From: Molossus alvarezi
Taxonomy: Eukaryota > Chordata > Mammalia > Chiroptera > Molossidae
DNA: 64,000 nucleotides
Assembly (NCBI GenBank): GCA_037176705.1
Contig: CM073899.1
Span: forward strand, 7,254,001 to 7,318,000
Reading direction: 5' to 3'
Numbering within the stretch: the stretch's first letter is position 1; each line of letters begins with the position of its first letter. The position numbers and the translations under genes are program-made. The notes beneath the pieces were generated by a model. That model ran no database searches. It saw only the letters and a list, made by a program, of their open reading frames with translations, and had not been told where the DNA came from. Below are positions 1 to 12,053 of this stretch, piece by piece.

Positions 1-745
1 ACCAGAACACACCATGGCTGTTTGAATTCATAATGCTCCTTGTGGCTGCTCTTGCTGGTCATTTTTGGCAGATACCAGGGAACCAATAGCATCAAGAATG
101 TGATGAGCATAATTTGACAAGTCATTGCAAGGGAGAGACAAATTAGGGTGGCACTCTTCAATGAAAAGTATTCTGAGACAACTAGAGATATCTGAACACT
201 GATTATATATTTTATGTTAGGAATGATAATAAGCTTACTAGGTAAGATAAAAAAAAAAATTTTAATCCATTTGTTTCATGGACTTTTCCAAAATATATTT
301 CTGTTTCCCTCCACTGCTCACTTTTAAAAAAAATTAATTTGCCACATACTGCCTTACACCAGAGTCATTTGTATCTCTCTCTCGTTCTCTCTCTCTTATT
401 TTTTTTTACTAATTTACAGAGTCCTTGAAGGCAATAACTATGTATGTATATGTTTTTCTCACATTCTTTCTGTGTTAAATTATGTTTTCCCATGTGCAAG
501 CTACTATACACGGTAAAATAGTATAATTTTGCACATACATATTATACATATTTACAGTACAGAGTGTGCACATAAATATGAGCGCCATACTTTAAGACCA
601 CCCTGAGGGATGTTCAAATGTAATTTACTTGTATTTGATTGGTTTTATATTTTAAAAACTTTCATTTTGAGTAAAATTTTAGTAAATTAAATATTCAGTG
701 AAATGATTGTCAGTTCTTACATGCACTATAAGAATTAACACAGAG
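1..745. other. Unclassified AT-rich sequence
   Basis: I recognise no gene or repeat family here. The stretch is AT-rich, with a CT-rich patch near 375-400 and a short A-run near 250. It lies upstream of an old minus-strand L1 3' end. Confidence 0.4.
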
Positions 746-783
746 AGATCCAGTGTTAATTGGATCTCTGTGGAGAGATCCAG
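741..783. repeat. Short hairpin with a direct repeat
   Basis: GAGATCCA (745-752) and TGGATCTC (761-768) form a perfect 8-bp inverted repeat around an 8-nt loop. GAGAGATCCAG occurs at 743-753 and again at 773-783. No function is implied. Confidence 0.6.
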
Positions 784-992
784 CATACCTTTACACAATT
801 TCTCTCAATGGTAACAATTTAAAAAACTAGTACAATATCACAGCCAGTTTTATGACATTAGTACAACCCACCAATTTTATTTGAATTTTTCTCAGTTATA
901 TTTGCACCAATTTGTACTGCATATAATTATATGCAATATTATCATGTGTAGATTTGTATATCCACAAGTACATTCAAGATACAGAAGTTCCA

Positions 993-1352
993 AAGAAAGA
1001 TCTCTTATCCTTTGAAACTACATGGAGGAACCTGGAAAGTATTATCCTAAGCAAAACAAGCCAAACAGAGAAAGACAAGAATCATATGATCTCACTTATC
1101 TGTGGAATATAATGAATATAACCGTCTGAGGAATGGGATAGTCCCAGAGACATGGAAGTGGGGTATAGACTGACAATCCCCAGAAGAGGGGATGGGAGAG
1201 AAAGAAACTACAGAACTTATGTGCATGTGTGCATGAACAATAGAAATGGACGACAAAGCTGGGGGCAGGGCAGGGAGGGAGGAGGAGGGGGGAATCAGTG
1301 GGGGGAAAAGGAGAAACATCTGTAACAAAAATAAATTTATTAATTAAAAAAA
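993..1352 (+). mobile_element. Young 5'-truncated L1 3' end with 17-bp target-site duplication
   Basis: AAGATACAGAAGTTCCA occurs at 976-992 and again at 1353-1369, exactly flanking this piece. The sequence matches the end of the full-length L1 at 51130-51510: last ORF2 codons, 3'UTR, G-rich tract (about 1258-1310), then AATAAA and an A-rich tail. It inserted into an old L1 of opposite orientation. The identical 17-bp duplication and the close match to the young full-length copy mark a recent L1-type integration. Confidence 0.95.
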
Positions 1353-1830
1353 AAGATACAGAAGTTCCATCAGATAAGGATCCTTCCTGTTGCCCTTTTA
1401 TAATAACACTGATTTCTCCTCCCACACCCACCCCACCCCCTGCTAACAAACAAGTAACAACCCTTAATGTCCTCAATTTCTATAATTTTGTCATTTTAAG
1501 AATATTATATAATGGGAATCATATAATATGTAACCTATTTTTTACACAGTATAATTCCCTGGTATTTCACCCATTTTGTTGTGTTTCAATATTTCAGTTC
1601 TTTTTCTTGCCAACTAGTATTCATGATAACTCTTCACCCATTAAAGGACATCTAGGTTGTTTCTCGGTTAGACTGTCACAGAGAAAGAAAGCTGCTCTGA
1701 CCATTTGTTAAAAGGTTTTTCTGTACATTTTACATTTCTCTAGGATAAATACTCAAGAATGCAATATTGGGGTTCGTATCTGTTGTATGTTTAGCTTTAT
1801 GAAAAACTCCTGAACTGCTTTCCAGAATTG

Positions 1831-2460
1831 CAGTCAAACCTCAGTTTTCGAATGTCTCCCGTCTCCCGTCTCGAACAATTTGGTTCTTGACCAAGGTGAT
1901 CATGAAAACAATGTGTCAGTTGTGGAACAAATTTCAGTTCTAGATGTGACAATCCTTCCATGGGGATACATCAGCATGACTACAAGTGTCACTCAGGACA
2001 CAAACAAAGGAGAGAATGAAAGAGTGTGAGTCAGGCTACAGCCATACCTTGCCTTGTTAACCTCTCAGGAAAGAGATGGGAAAATTGTTGTTGATTTGGA
2101 TAAACAAAAAGAAGTTAAACTATAATAGCATTTCAGAGGCAACAATATGTGAAAAAGCTAAGATGCTGCATGCTGGCCTCCAGAAAGACACCCCTAGAAT
2201 GAATGCAAAAGTGATTTGTTTAAGGCTAGTGGAGGGTGGATCAATACATTAAGAAAAGAAGGGTTTGTTTATGTATTAAACAGTACATTAGACATGTACT
2301 GTATATAAGAAAGGTTAAAACAGGAAATCATTTAGGGGTCTGGAATAAATTAATTCAATTTACATTATTTCTAATGGAAAAAAGTGATTCGGTTTTCGAA
2401 CAAATTGCTTCTTGAACAGCCTTCTGCAAAAAATTCAATTTGAGAACTAAGGTTCCACTG
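1831..2460. mobile_element. Decayed TA-flanked DNA transposon (Tc1/mariner, Tigger-like), non-autonomous
   Basis: The left end reads CAGTCAAACCTCAGTTTTCG and the reverse complement of the right end reads CAGTGGAACCTTAGTTCTCA, an imperfect terminal inverted repeat. TG (1829-1830) and TA (2461-2462) flank it, consistent with a decayed TA duplication. Removing it restores continuity of the host L1. At 630 bp with no long ORF it cannot encode a transposase. It shares its ends with the fresher element at 29273-29584. Tc1/mariner (pogo/Tigger-like) is inferred from the TA target and end sequence; a name would need a library search. Confidence 0.75.
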
Positions 2461-4574
2461 TACTGTACTATTTTACATTTCCATCAGTAATTTATGGGTG
2501 ATCTTGTTTTTCTTAATCCTGACCAGCATTTGATGTTGTCACTATTGTTTATTTTAGCCATTCTGAGAGGTGTATAATGCTACATCGTCATCATTATGAT
2601 TTCATTTTTCATTTCCCTAATGGCTAATGACATCAAACATCTTTACATGAGTTTACTTGTTATCTGTATATCCTCTTTGGTAAAGTGTCTCTTCATATCT
2701 CTTATTCATGTTACACTTGAATTGTTTGTTTTTAATGTTAGGTTGAAGAGTTTTTCATATGTTCTATATGTCATACTATTTCTTAGCAGAATTTTTTTCA
2801 GTCTTTAGTTGGTCTTTTCATCCTCTAATGTATTTTGCATAGTTCCTTGAGTTTTTATGAGGCCTAATTTATATATTCCTTCTGTTATGAATCACAGTTT
2901 TGGTATCTGGACTAAGAATTCTTGGTCCAATTTTAGATCTCAAATATATGCTCCCATTTTTAGTTTTAAGGTGCATAGTTTCACATTTGATGTTCAAGTT
3001 CGTGACATAGGTAAGGTGTGAGGTTAGCCCAGTGTTTATTTTTGCTTGTTCATATCCAGTTGCTTAAATGTGAATTCACAAAAATGTTATCTTATCTTAA
3101 ATAAATTGCTTTTCACTTTTTTCAGAATAAGTTGGGCCTATGAGTATTTATTCCTGGATATTCTATTGTACTGTGTCCCATTAATCTTTGTATCTCTCCC
3201 TCTATCAATGCTTACTCTCTTGAATATTGTAGTTAAATATTATGGCTGAATATTAGAAACAGAGATTCTTCCCATTTTATTCCATTTTTATTTTTTTCAT
3301 GATTGTTTTGGTTAATCTAACACCAGAACTTTTATATATAAACTTTAGAATAATTTCTTCTATGCCTATTTAAAAAGGCTGGGGTTTTTATAGACATTAA
3401 CTCCATAGGTCAATTTGGGCAAAAATACCCTCTTTACTATGCTGACTTTTCCATGACTCAGAAAATCCATGAATCCATGGTTATGGTATATCTTTCCATG
3501 CGTTTAAATCACCCTTGTTTTTATTTTGCAGTCTCTTGTGATTTCTAGTATCCAGATTCTGTATATATTTTTAAAAAAATGTTGACCATACTATTTCATT
3601 TTGTTGGAGAGAATTTTGTGTGATATTGCCAGAAATTTTTGCTTCTTCATGTTTATTGTTTGTTTATGAAAATGCAAATGGATTTCCACGTTTATCCTGT
3701 GCCCTGTATCTTCTAAACTCACATATTATTTCTATAAATTTTTGGCACATTTATTGTGAATTTATGCAAAATAAATTTTGTCATTAACAAATACAAATCA
3801 TTTTATTTCTTCCTTTTCATTTTATATAACTTTATTTTCTGGTCCTGAGTTGAATAAGAGTGATGGGAGTGGGCATTATGTCTTGTTTATTCTCTTAGGG
3901 GATATCATCAATAGTATCACTGGATGTATGATCTTAGCTGCAGGTTTGGTTTTTGTAGATGTTCTCTACAAAAAAAAAATGAGGTAGTTTATATTTATTC
4001 TTAAATTGTTGAGAGTTTTGTAAAAAGTAATGTTGGATTTTGTCAGATAGGTCTTCTGCATCAATTGATACAACTACATATATATTTTACCACATTAGTA
4101 TGGTAGATTACATAGATTGATTTTGAATATTAAGCAAGCCTTGCTTATTCATATAGGAGGGACTTGATATTTAACAATTTTAGGAACTGCTAAATCATTT
4201 TCTCCACGACTGCACCATTTCCCACTTTCAGAACAAGTATGAGCATTCTAATTCCTTCACATGTTCACATTCACGCGTTATTGTCTGTCTCCTAGGATGC
4301 AGCTATGCCAGTGGGTGGTGAGTGTATCACATTGTGGTTGGAATTGAATTTTCCTAATTAATACTGATGTTAATCATCTTTTCATATATTTCTTGGCCAA
4401 TTGTATATTATCACTGCAAAATATCTATTCAAAATGTTCACTTGTTTTTAATTGGGTTATTTGTATTTTTATTACTGGGATATAAGAATAGTTACACATT
4501 TTGAATACAACTTTTAGATTTGTATGACTTAAATATTTTCTCTCATTCTGTATGTTGCTTTTTATTTGTTTATT

Positions 4575-4763
4575 TTTATTTATGTTTTTATTGATTTTTT
4601 TAGAGAGAGAGGAAGGGATAGAGAAATATCGATTGGCTGCCTCCTGCATGCCCCCTACTGGGGATATGGCCTGCAACCTTGGCATGTGCCTTAATAAGGA
4701 ATCGAACTGGGACCTCTCACTCCATGGGACAACACTCAGTCCACTGAGCCACACAGGCCAGGC
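4575..4763 (-). mobile_element. VES-type SINE (tRNA-derived), bat
   Basis: On the minus strand it has the tRNA-like head with GGCTCAGTGG and a B-box-like GTTCGATTCC, then GCAGGAGGCAGCCAATCGAT, a CT-rich body and an ATCAATAAAAA tail. No clear target-site duplication is visible. It lies inside an old L1. Confidence 0.9.
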
Positions 4764-5261
4764 ACCTACTGTTGATTTTTAAGATTTCTTTGTATATTTT
4801 AAAAAATAGTCTTATCAGATGTTTTTTGAAAATATTTTCTCCAAGTCTGTAACTTGTCTCTCGTTCTTTTACAGTGGCCTTTGCATAGCAGAACCTATTA
4901 ATTTAATTAAGTACAACATGCAATTTTTTTGTCTTTTATGTGTAGTAATTTTTGGTGTGGTATCTAACAGGTCATTGCCATACATAAGGTAACCTAGATA
5001 TTTTTCCTATTTTGTCTTTTAGGACTTTTATAGTTTTATATTTTAAATTTAGGTCAATAAAATGCAGGGTATATGGTCTCTATTATTTTTTTTATGTTGA
5101 TGTCCTTATTCCATCATATTTTTGTTGAAAAGACTATACTTTTGACATTAGATTGCCTTAGCTTTTTTGTCAATTGACTATATTAGTATAGATCTATTTC
5201 TGGGCTCTCTTGCCTGTTCCACTAATCTGCTTGCCTATTTTTTAATCAAACCATACTGTTT

Positions 5262-5913
5262 TTATTTGTTTTCCTCTCTCTCTTTTTAATTGTCTTCATT
5301 GTTAAAAGTATTACAGATGTCCCTCCTTTTTTCCCCATTGGCACCCTCCTCCCTGCTCCCCTCACCTCCACTCCCATACCTTCATCACCACACTGTTGTC
5401 TGTGTCCCTTGGTTATGCATATATGCATATCAGTTCTTTGGTTTATCTCATCCCTACCCCGCAACTCCCTTCCCTCTGAGTTTGTCTGTTTCCTACTTCC
5501 ATGTCTCTGAATCCATTTTGCTCATCAGCTTATTTTGTTCATTATATTCCACAAATAAGTTCATGTGATACTTGTCTTTCTCTGACTTGTTTATTTTGCT
5601 TAGCATAATACTCTGCAGGTCCCTCAATGTCATCTCAAAGGGTAAGAGATCTTTCTTTTAACAGCTGCATAGTACTCCATTGTTTAAATGTACCACAGCT
5701 TTTTTATCCACTCATCTACTGATGGGCACTTGGGCTGTTTCCAGATAATAGCTATTGTAAAAACTGTACTATGAAGATTGGGATGCATATATATTTCCTG
5801 ATTGGTATTTCAGGCTTCTTAGGATATATTCCTAGAAATGGAATCACTGGGTCAAATGGCAGTTTTATTTTTAATTTTTTGAGGAAACACCATGTTATTT
5901 TCCATATGCTGTA
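5262..5913 (-). mobile_element. 5'-truncated bat L1 3' end
   Basis: On the minus strand this gives the last part of ORF2 and the L1 3'UTR, and it matches the 3' ends near 51000-51500 and 58800-59400. Flanks CCATACTGTTT (5251-5261) and CCACACTGTCT (5914-5924) are a likely target-site duplication with two differences. The older host L1 resumes directly after it. Confidence 0.85.
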
Positions 5914-7702
5914 CCACACTGTCTTGATTACTGTAATTTTATAGAAAGGTCTGATAACGTTTAGAGAATGTCAAATAGTGTCAGTCTTCCAAATTTGTTC
6001 TTCTTCCTCAATATTGTGTTGGCTATTCTGGTTTTTTATTTTTTGCTTTTCATATAAACTTTAAAATCAGTTTGTAGATTATCAAAAAATAACACAAATT
6101 TGATTGAGATAGCATTGAGGCTATAGATCAATTTGGGGAGAACTAGTAGTCATACACATCACATTTTTCTCCATCTTTTGTTCTTTTTTATTTCATTATG
6201 TGAGTTTTGTGGTTTTCTTCCTAGAGACCCTGTACAAACTTTGTTACCTTTATACATAAGTATTTGATTTTGGGGTACTAATGTAAATAAGTATTGTGTT
6301 TCTTAATTTCAATTTCAATTGTTTATTATTGTTATATCAGAATGCAATTAACATTTTTATATTACTTTTGTTTTGCAACCTTGCTGTAATAGTTCAGGTG
6401 TTTTTTATGGTTGATGTTTTGGGATAGTCCATTTAGACAGTCATGTGAACAATGATTTATTTTATTTTCTATTTGTATTCTTTTTTCTTCTCTTCTTACT
6501 GTGTTATTTAGAACTTCTAGTATGATACTAAATAAGAATTATGAGAACATCTCTGTCTTGCTACTGATCTTACTGGGAATGCATCTAGTTTCTCACTATT
6601 AAGTACAAAGTTATCTGTAGGGCTTTCTATATGTTTTTTTTATCAAGTTGAGGAGTTTACCTGTATTTCTAGAGACTTGATTTTTTGTTTAAATCATGAA
6701 TGGGTGTTGAATTTGTTTAGTATGCTGTTGATGTGATTGATTGTAATATTTGATTTTTTAATATTAAGTCAAATTTGTATACCTTGAAAAAATTGTACTC
6801 AGTGTGTATAATTTCTTTTATGCATTGTTGGATTTGATTTGCTAATGTTTTAGGAATGTTCCATGTTCATGAGAGATACTGGTCTGTAGTTTTCTTTCCT
6901 TGTAATTTCTTTGTCTGATTTTGCTGGGTCTCATTGAAAGAGTGTAAAATTATTCCATCTACTTCTGTTTTCTAAAAGAGTTTCCAGCAGTGAACTTATC
7001 AGTCTGGTGCCTCTTTTTGGAAGGTTATTAATAATTGATCAATTATCTTTAACACATATAGGCCTAATCAGATTAATTAGATATTAGTCTGTAGACCAAT
7101 TTCATCTTTGTTATCAACTTTGTGGACATGGACGTGATCATACTATTCATTTTATTACCCTTTTAACAGAATTATTAATAATGACCTCTCTTTAATTTTT
7201 GATAGTGATTTATATCATATCACGTGTTTTATATAGTTGGTCTGGCAAGAAGTTTACCAATTTTATTGATGTTTTGACAAAATCAGCTTTTTATTTTTAT
7301 TTATTTTTTTCTATTGATTGCCTTAAATTTTATTTATTTCTGATATAATTTATATCATTTTTTTCCTTCTACTTGGGATTTAATTAACTTTTTTTCTAAT
7401 ATTTTAAGGTGGTTCTTTTGATTATTTTACATCTTTCTTCTTTTTTGATATATGTATTTAACATTATACATTTCTCTAAGCACTGTGTTCACTGCATTCT
7501 TCATACTTTGAGAAGTTGTACTTTCATGTAGTTAAAAATGTTTTTAATATCTCCATTCTTCTTAGACCTATGTGTCATTTGGAAAAAAAATTGTTCAGAT
7601 CTCCATGTTTGAAGATTTTCTATCTTTTAGTAATTCACTTCTGTTTTAATTTTATTGTGGTCTGAGAGCAAACATTGTATGACTTCTAGTTGTTCAGTTT
7701 TT

Positions 7703-8289
7703 TTGGCGGGGGGCTCATAACTATGTAGATTATTTTCTTATAATCATGCAGTAATTTATTGAGAAAGTATGTGACTAAACAATATTATTACTAAATCTAT
7801 TAATAAGTTTGACGTAATGTATCTACTGACAACATAATATTTTTTAACCCTTTCAAAGACACTGGTAACAGAGATCACTGACTCCGATTACAAACTCAAC
7901 TTTTACCTCCATTGATTCTAGTCATTAATCTCTATACCCTGCAAGAAAACATACCCAGCAAAAGTTAATAATTTTGGTATCTTCTTAATAAGGTTTCAAA
8001 AGCTTCTGAGTTAACCAATGTATATGTTTCAATTGATAAAAATATCAACTATCAAAATGTAAACCTTTTTAAGCACTAAAGGTAATATCAAATATCTTCT
8101 GTACCTATCAGTAAGGAATATAAGTTAGCTTTATACAGTGAAACAGTCATGATTTTAAGAAACAGGGACAGCAGATGATTTTATGAACAAAAAATGTGTC
8201 TTATAATTTAATGTTTAGATTAGTGATTCTCAACATGTGTGTCGCTGCACACTGGTGTGCCAGAAGATTTTTTATGAAATTTTAATTGA
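7703..8289. other. Unclassified insert in old L1
   Basis: Old L1 endonuclease-region sequence stops near 7703 and resumes near 8290, so about 590 bp was added or substituted here. The insert is AT-rich without an ORF. Near its right end, 8243-8266 holds GTGTGTCGCTGCACAC, an imperfect palindrome that recalls the ends of some hAT-type MITEs; I could not pair it with a matching left end. Confidence 0.4.
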
Positions 8290-8825
8290 ATTTAATGAAA
8301 TTACCCAGGATATGGTATATCTTAGTGAATGTTCCATGTGAGCTTAAGGAGAATTACATTCTGTTATTTTAGATGAAATATTCCATGAATGTGAAGTACA
8401 TCCTGTTGACTGATAGTGCTGCTGAGTTAACTGTGTTCTCACTGATTTTCTGTCTGCTAGATCAGCATGTTACTTACTGATAGAGGGGTGTTGAAGTGTG
8501 CAACCACAGTAATTGATTTATCTAATTCTCCTTGCAGTTCTATCAGTGTTTGTCTCATGTGTTTTGACAATCACTTATTAGGTGCTTATACACTAAAGAT
8601 TATGTCTTTTTGGAGAATTGATCCCTTTTTTATTATGTAATACTCTTCTGCATATTTGATAATTTTTTGTATTCTGAAGTTTCCTTTGTCTAAAATTATT
8701 GTTAGCCACTACAGCTTTTATTCATTATTAGTGTTAGTATTGTACATCTTTTTTCCATCCCTTTACATGTTTAAAGTGGGTCTATGGTAGAGACGTTATT
8801 TAATCCACTCCAACATATATATATT

Positions 8826-9042
8826 TTCTTTTTTTAAATTTTCTTTATTGATTTTAGAGAGAGAGGAATGGAGAGGGAGAGAGATAAAGATATCAATGAC
8901 AGAGAAAACTGCTCGGCCTCCTCCTGCATGCCACCCACTGGGGATCAGGCTCACAACCTGGGCCTGTACCCAGACTGGGAATCCAACGGGCAACCTCTTG
9001 GTGATGGGTTGATGCTCAGACACTGAGCCACACCAGCCAGGC
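8826..9042 (-). mobile_element. VES-type SINE, bat
   Basis: Minus-strand tRNA-like head with TGGCTCAGTG near 9025, CT-rich body and A/T-rich tail at 8826-8860. It interrupts an old minus-strand L1 that continues on both sides. Confidence 0.9.
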
Positions 9043-9440
9043 TATTCTCAGGATTTTAATTGGTGTATGTAGAATATTGACATTTAAAGTGATTATTGAT
9101 ATATTTGAATTAATATCTGCCATATTTGTTATTCTCTATTCATTCATTTGTTTCTTTCTTCCCCTTTTAGTTTATTTGGTATATGTATAAGATAGGGGTC
9201 TAGTTTTATTTTTCATGCCTGTGGCTATCTAGTTTTTCCACATAATTTATTTAACAGACTATCTTTTCTCCCTTGTATATACCTAGTTTCTGTGTTGTAA
9301 AATAATTTACCACATATGTATAGGTTTATTTCTCAGTTCTTGTTCTGTTCCATTGATCTATATGTCTGCTTTTTCATATAAATATTATAGTTTTGAAATA
9401 TAGTTTAAAATCAGGAAACACTATGCCTCCAAAATAGTTC

Positions 9441-9673
9441 TTTTTTTAAAATATATTTTTGTTCTTTATTGATTAAGATAGAGAGGAAAGGAGAGAGAGA
9501 GAGAGAGACAAATATCAATGAGAGAGAATATCAATTGGTCGCCTCCTACATGCCCCACCCCCCCACTGGAAATTTGGCCTACAACCTGGGCATGTGCTCA
9601 GACTGGGAATTGGAATTAGTGCCCTCTCGGTTCATGGGTCAACACTCAACCACTGAGCCACAGTGGCCAGGCC
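9441..9673 (-). mobile_element. VES-type SINE, bat
   Basis: Minus-strand head ends at GGCCACTGTGGCTCAGTGG (about 9653-9671), with a B-box-like region, a CT-rich body and a T-rich (A-tail complement) end at 9441-9460. CCAAAATAGTT before and CCCAAAATTGTT after look like its target-site duplication. Confidence 0.9.
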
Positions 9674-9684
9674 CAAAATTGTTT

Positions 9685-9956
9685 GTTTGTTTATTTATTT
9701 ATTTATTTCTCTCTCTTCCTTCTCCCCATCACCCCCTCTTCTGAGGATTGTTAGTCTGTACCCTACTTCCACATCTCTGAGTCTACCCTATTCCTCAGAC
9801 TGTTATGTTCATTATATTCCACAAATAAGTGAGACCATGTGGTATTTGTCTTTTTCTGCGTGGCTTGTTTTGCTTAGCATCATATTCTCCAGGTCCCTCC
9901 ATGTTGTCTCAAAGGATAAGAGATCTTTCTTTCTTACAGCTGCATAGTACTCCATT
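9685..9956 (-). mobile_element. Short 5'-truncated bat L1 3' end
   Basis: CAAAATTGTTT at 9674-9684 and 9957-9967 is an exact 11-bp target-site duplication. The insert is the L1 3'UTR (minus strand), lacking most of the G-rich tract, with a TTTA-rich tail complement at 9685-9707. It landed within the duplicated target of the adjacent SINE. Confidence 0.9.
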
Positions 9957-10385
9957 CAAAATTGTTTTGTTAAATCAAGATTGTTTTGGCTATTTAGATT
10001 TTTTCTGATTACATACAAATTTTAGAATTATTTGTTCTATTTCTGTGAAAAATACCATTGGAATTTTGATGGGGATTGCATTAAATCTGTAGGTTGCTAC
10101 AGGTAATATAAGCATTTTATCAATATTCTTCCAATTCATAAACAAAAAATATATTCCTATTTATTTGTGACTTTTTCAATTTCTTTTATTGAGTCTTATA
10201 GTATCAGTGTAGATCTGTCACCTTTTTGACTAAATTTACTTCTTTTTGATGCAATTATAAATGAGATTGTTTTTTCATCTTTTTCTTGCACTTTATTAGT
10301 ATTCTGTAGAAAAACAACAGATTCTGTTTATTGATTTTGTATCATGCTAATTGAGTGAATTTATCATTACTTCTAGGTTAGAAAA

Positions 10386-10756
10386 CTTTATAATTCTTAA
10401 GTAATCTAACAAATAATTATTTTCTCAAAATAATTACAGCCATAATGTACTCAGTGGACGTAGCTTATGGGTGAGTGAAACAAGGACAGAAGAAGAGAAG
10501 GGATGAAAGCAGGGAGTTAGGCTACAATTTCCTCCACTACTCATGTATTAGCCTACAGTTAATTAAAAGTGAAGTTTTTTTTTACATGTAAATGTATTTT
10601 AAAATCATAAGATAGCCTCCCATTTCCCCCAATAGAAGAGTATAATTAATATGTTGAGAAAAGAGAAATTTTGTAATTTTATAATATGTTCAATTAAAAC
10701 TAAGAAGGCAGAAGAAGAGTGAAAGACAAATATAAAAACAGGAAACAGGGGCACCA
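10386..10756. other. Unclassified spacer between two L1s
   Basis: No gene or repeat family recognised. AT-rich, with a purine-rich patch at about 10480-10515. Confidence 0.35.
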
Positions 10757-10972
10757 ATAATATTATCCTCAACTGTGAAAATTTGAAAGCATTTTCTCTA
10801 AGATGAGAAACAAGACAACAAGACTGACTCTTTCCACTTTTATTTAACATAATATTTTATGTTTAAGCCAGGGCAATTAAACAAGAGAAAAAAATAAAAA
10901 GCATCCAAATTAGAAAGGAAAAAGTAAAACTCTCTTCATTTGCAGATGACATAAATTTATATATGCTTAATA

Positions 10973-10999
10973 TGTGTGTGTGTGTGTGTGTGTGTGTGT
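10973..10999. repeat. (TG)n microsatellite
   Basis: About 13 TG units within the old L1 reverse-transcriptase region, just after the F-A-D-D coding site. Confidence 0.95.
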
Positions 11000-11795
11000 A
11001 TCCATCCATAAAAAATTTACCAAATAAACTCTTAGAACTAATAAACAAATTAATTCAAGTTGCAGGATACAAATTCAACACACAAAGGACTGTTGTGTTC
11101 TTGCACACTAATAACAAACTATTAGAAAGAAAAATCAATAAAATAATTTTATAATTTGTATATAATCAGAAATAGCCAAAGCAATCATGAGAAAGAACAA
11201 AGTTTGAGGTACTGGGTTCCCTGATTACAAACTATTACAAAACTATAGTAATCAAAACAGTATGGCATTAGTGTAAAACCAGACACATAGATCAATGGGA
11301 CAGAACACAGAGCCCAGAAATAAATCTACAAATATAGTCAGTTAATTTACAACAAAGAAGTAAAACATATACAATGGATAAAAGAAGTTTCTTCAGTAAA
11401 TGATGTTGTGAAAACTGGGAGCCACATGCAAAAGAATAAAACTAGACCACTATCTTACACCACACACAACAGTTAACTCAAACTGTAATAAATATTGAAA
11501 TATTAAAATATTTAGAAGAAAAGATAAGTTATAAGCTCTTTGACAACTGTTTTGGAGATGCTTTCTTTAATCTGACACTAAAAGTAAAAGCAACAAAAGC
11601 AAAAATAAATGAGTGGTTTTGTAACAAACTAAAAAAAAAAAAAGCTTCTGCACAGCAAAAGAAACCATCAACAATATGAAAGAGCAATCTACTGAATAGG
11701 ACAAAGTATTTGAAAATCAAATATCTGATTAGAGGTTAATACATTAAGTACATAAAGAAATCATCATACAATTCAGTAATTTAAAAAACAGTTTA

Positions 11796-12053
11796 GCCCT
11801 GGCCGGTTTGGCTCAGTGGTTGGAGCATCGGCCCGTGGACCAGATGGTCCCGGGTTCAGTTTCTGCTAAGGGCACCACCTCGGTTGCAGTTTGTCTCAGG
11901 CCCCAGTTGGGGTCGTGTGGGTGGCGACCACTCTGTGTCTCTCTCACATTGATGTTTCTCTCTCTCTCTCTCTCTCTCTCTCCATCCTTTTCTCCCTCCC
12001 TCTCTATCTAAAGATAAATGCAAAAAATGTCCTCAGGTGAGGATTAAAAAAAA
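11796..12053 (+). mobile_element. VES-type SINE with 3' hairpin tail
   Basis: The head begins GCCCTGGCCGGTTTGGCTCA, followed by a B-box-like region, the CGGTTGCAGTTTGTC body, a (CT)n tract at 11959-11981, and TCCTCAGGTGAGGA at 12030-12043 before the A-tail. AAAAACAGTTTA-like sequence on both sides is the probable target-site duplication. It belongs to the longer of the two SINE types in the window. Confidence 0.95.

Larger units (their letters stand above)
760..4160 (-). mobile_element. Old L1 (L1M-type), 3' end to reverse-transcriptase region
   Basis: Read on the minus strand this is an old mammalian L1. The 3'UTR is at about 760-1500, the ORF2 C-terminal region at about 1600-2900, and the reverse-transcriptase region at about 3300-4130, where the usual run ending in 'genomic copies of the FDKI region' lies near 4050. 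The reading frame is destroyed by many substitutions and indels. A young L1 (993-1352) and a DNA transposon (1831-2460) split it, so it is older than both. Subfamily not verified. Confidence 0.8.
4165..9170 (-). mobile_element. Old L1 (L1M-type), interrupted, 3'UTR to endonuclease region
   Basis: A second old minus-strand L1 starts with ORF2 C-terminal sequence at about 4170-4555 and continues at 4780-5260, 5914-7702 (reverse transcriptase) and 8290-8825 plus 9043-9170 (endonuclease and upstream). Insertions split it: a SINE (about 4575-4763), a truncated L1 (5262-5913), an unclassified insert (7703-8289) and a SINE (8826-9042). The piece at 4170-4555 overlaps in content with 4780 onward, so at least two old copies may be joined here. 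No open frame survives. Confidence 0.7.
9175..10385 (-). mobile_element. Old L1 (L1M-type) ORF2 3' part
   Basis: Minus-strand L1 sequence of the ORF2 C-terminal half (about 9175-9440 and 9957-10385) continues across two nested insertions, a SINE (9441-9673) and a truncated L1 (9685-9956). The switch from endonuclease-like to C-terminal ORF2 sequence near 9175 marks it as separate from the L1 to its left. No open frame. Confidence 0.75.

Noticed and set aside
2596..3249. Hydrophobic small proteins
   Set aside because: These frames are AT-rich translations across an old minus-strand L1; the Phe/Leu-rich composition comes from the T-rich strand.
11796..11875. tRNA-gene-like sequence with A and B boxes
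   Set aside because: It is the tRNA-derived head of a SINE, as are the similar heads at 17209, 17640, 22170 and 43964; none folds as a complete tRNA followed by a terminator.
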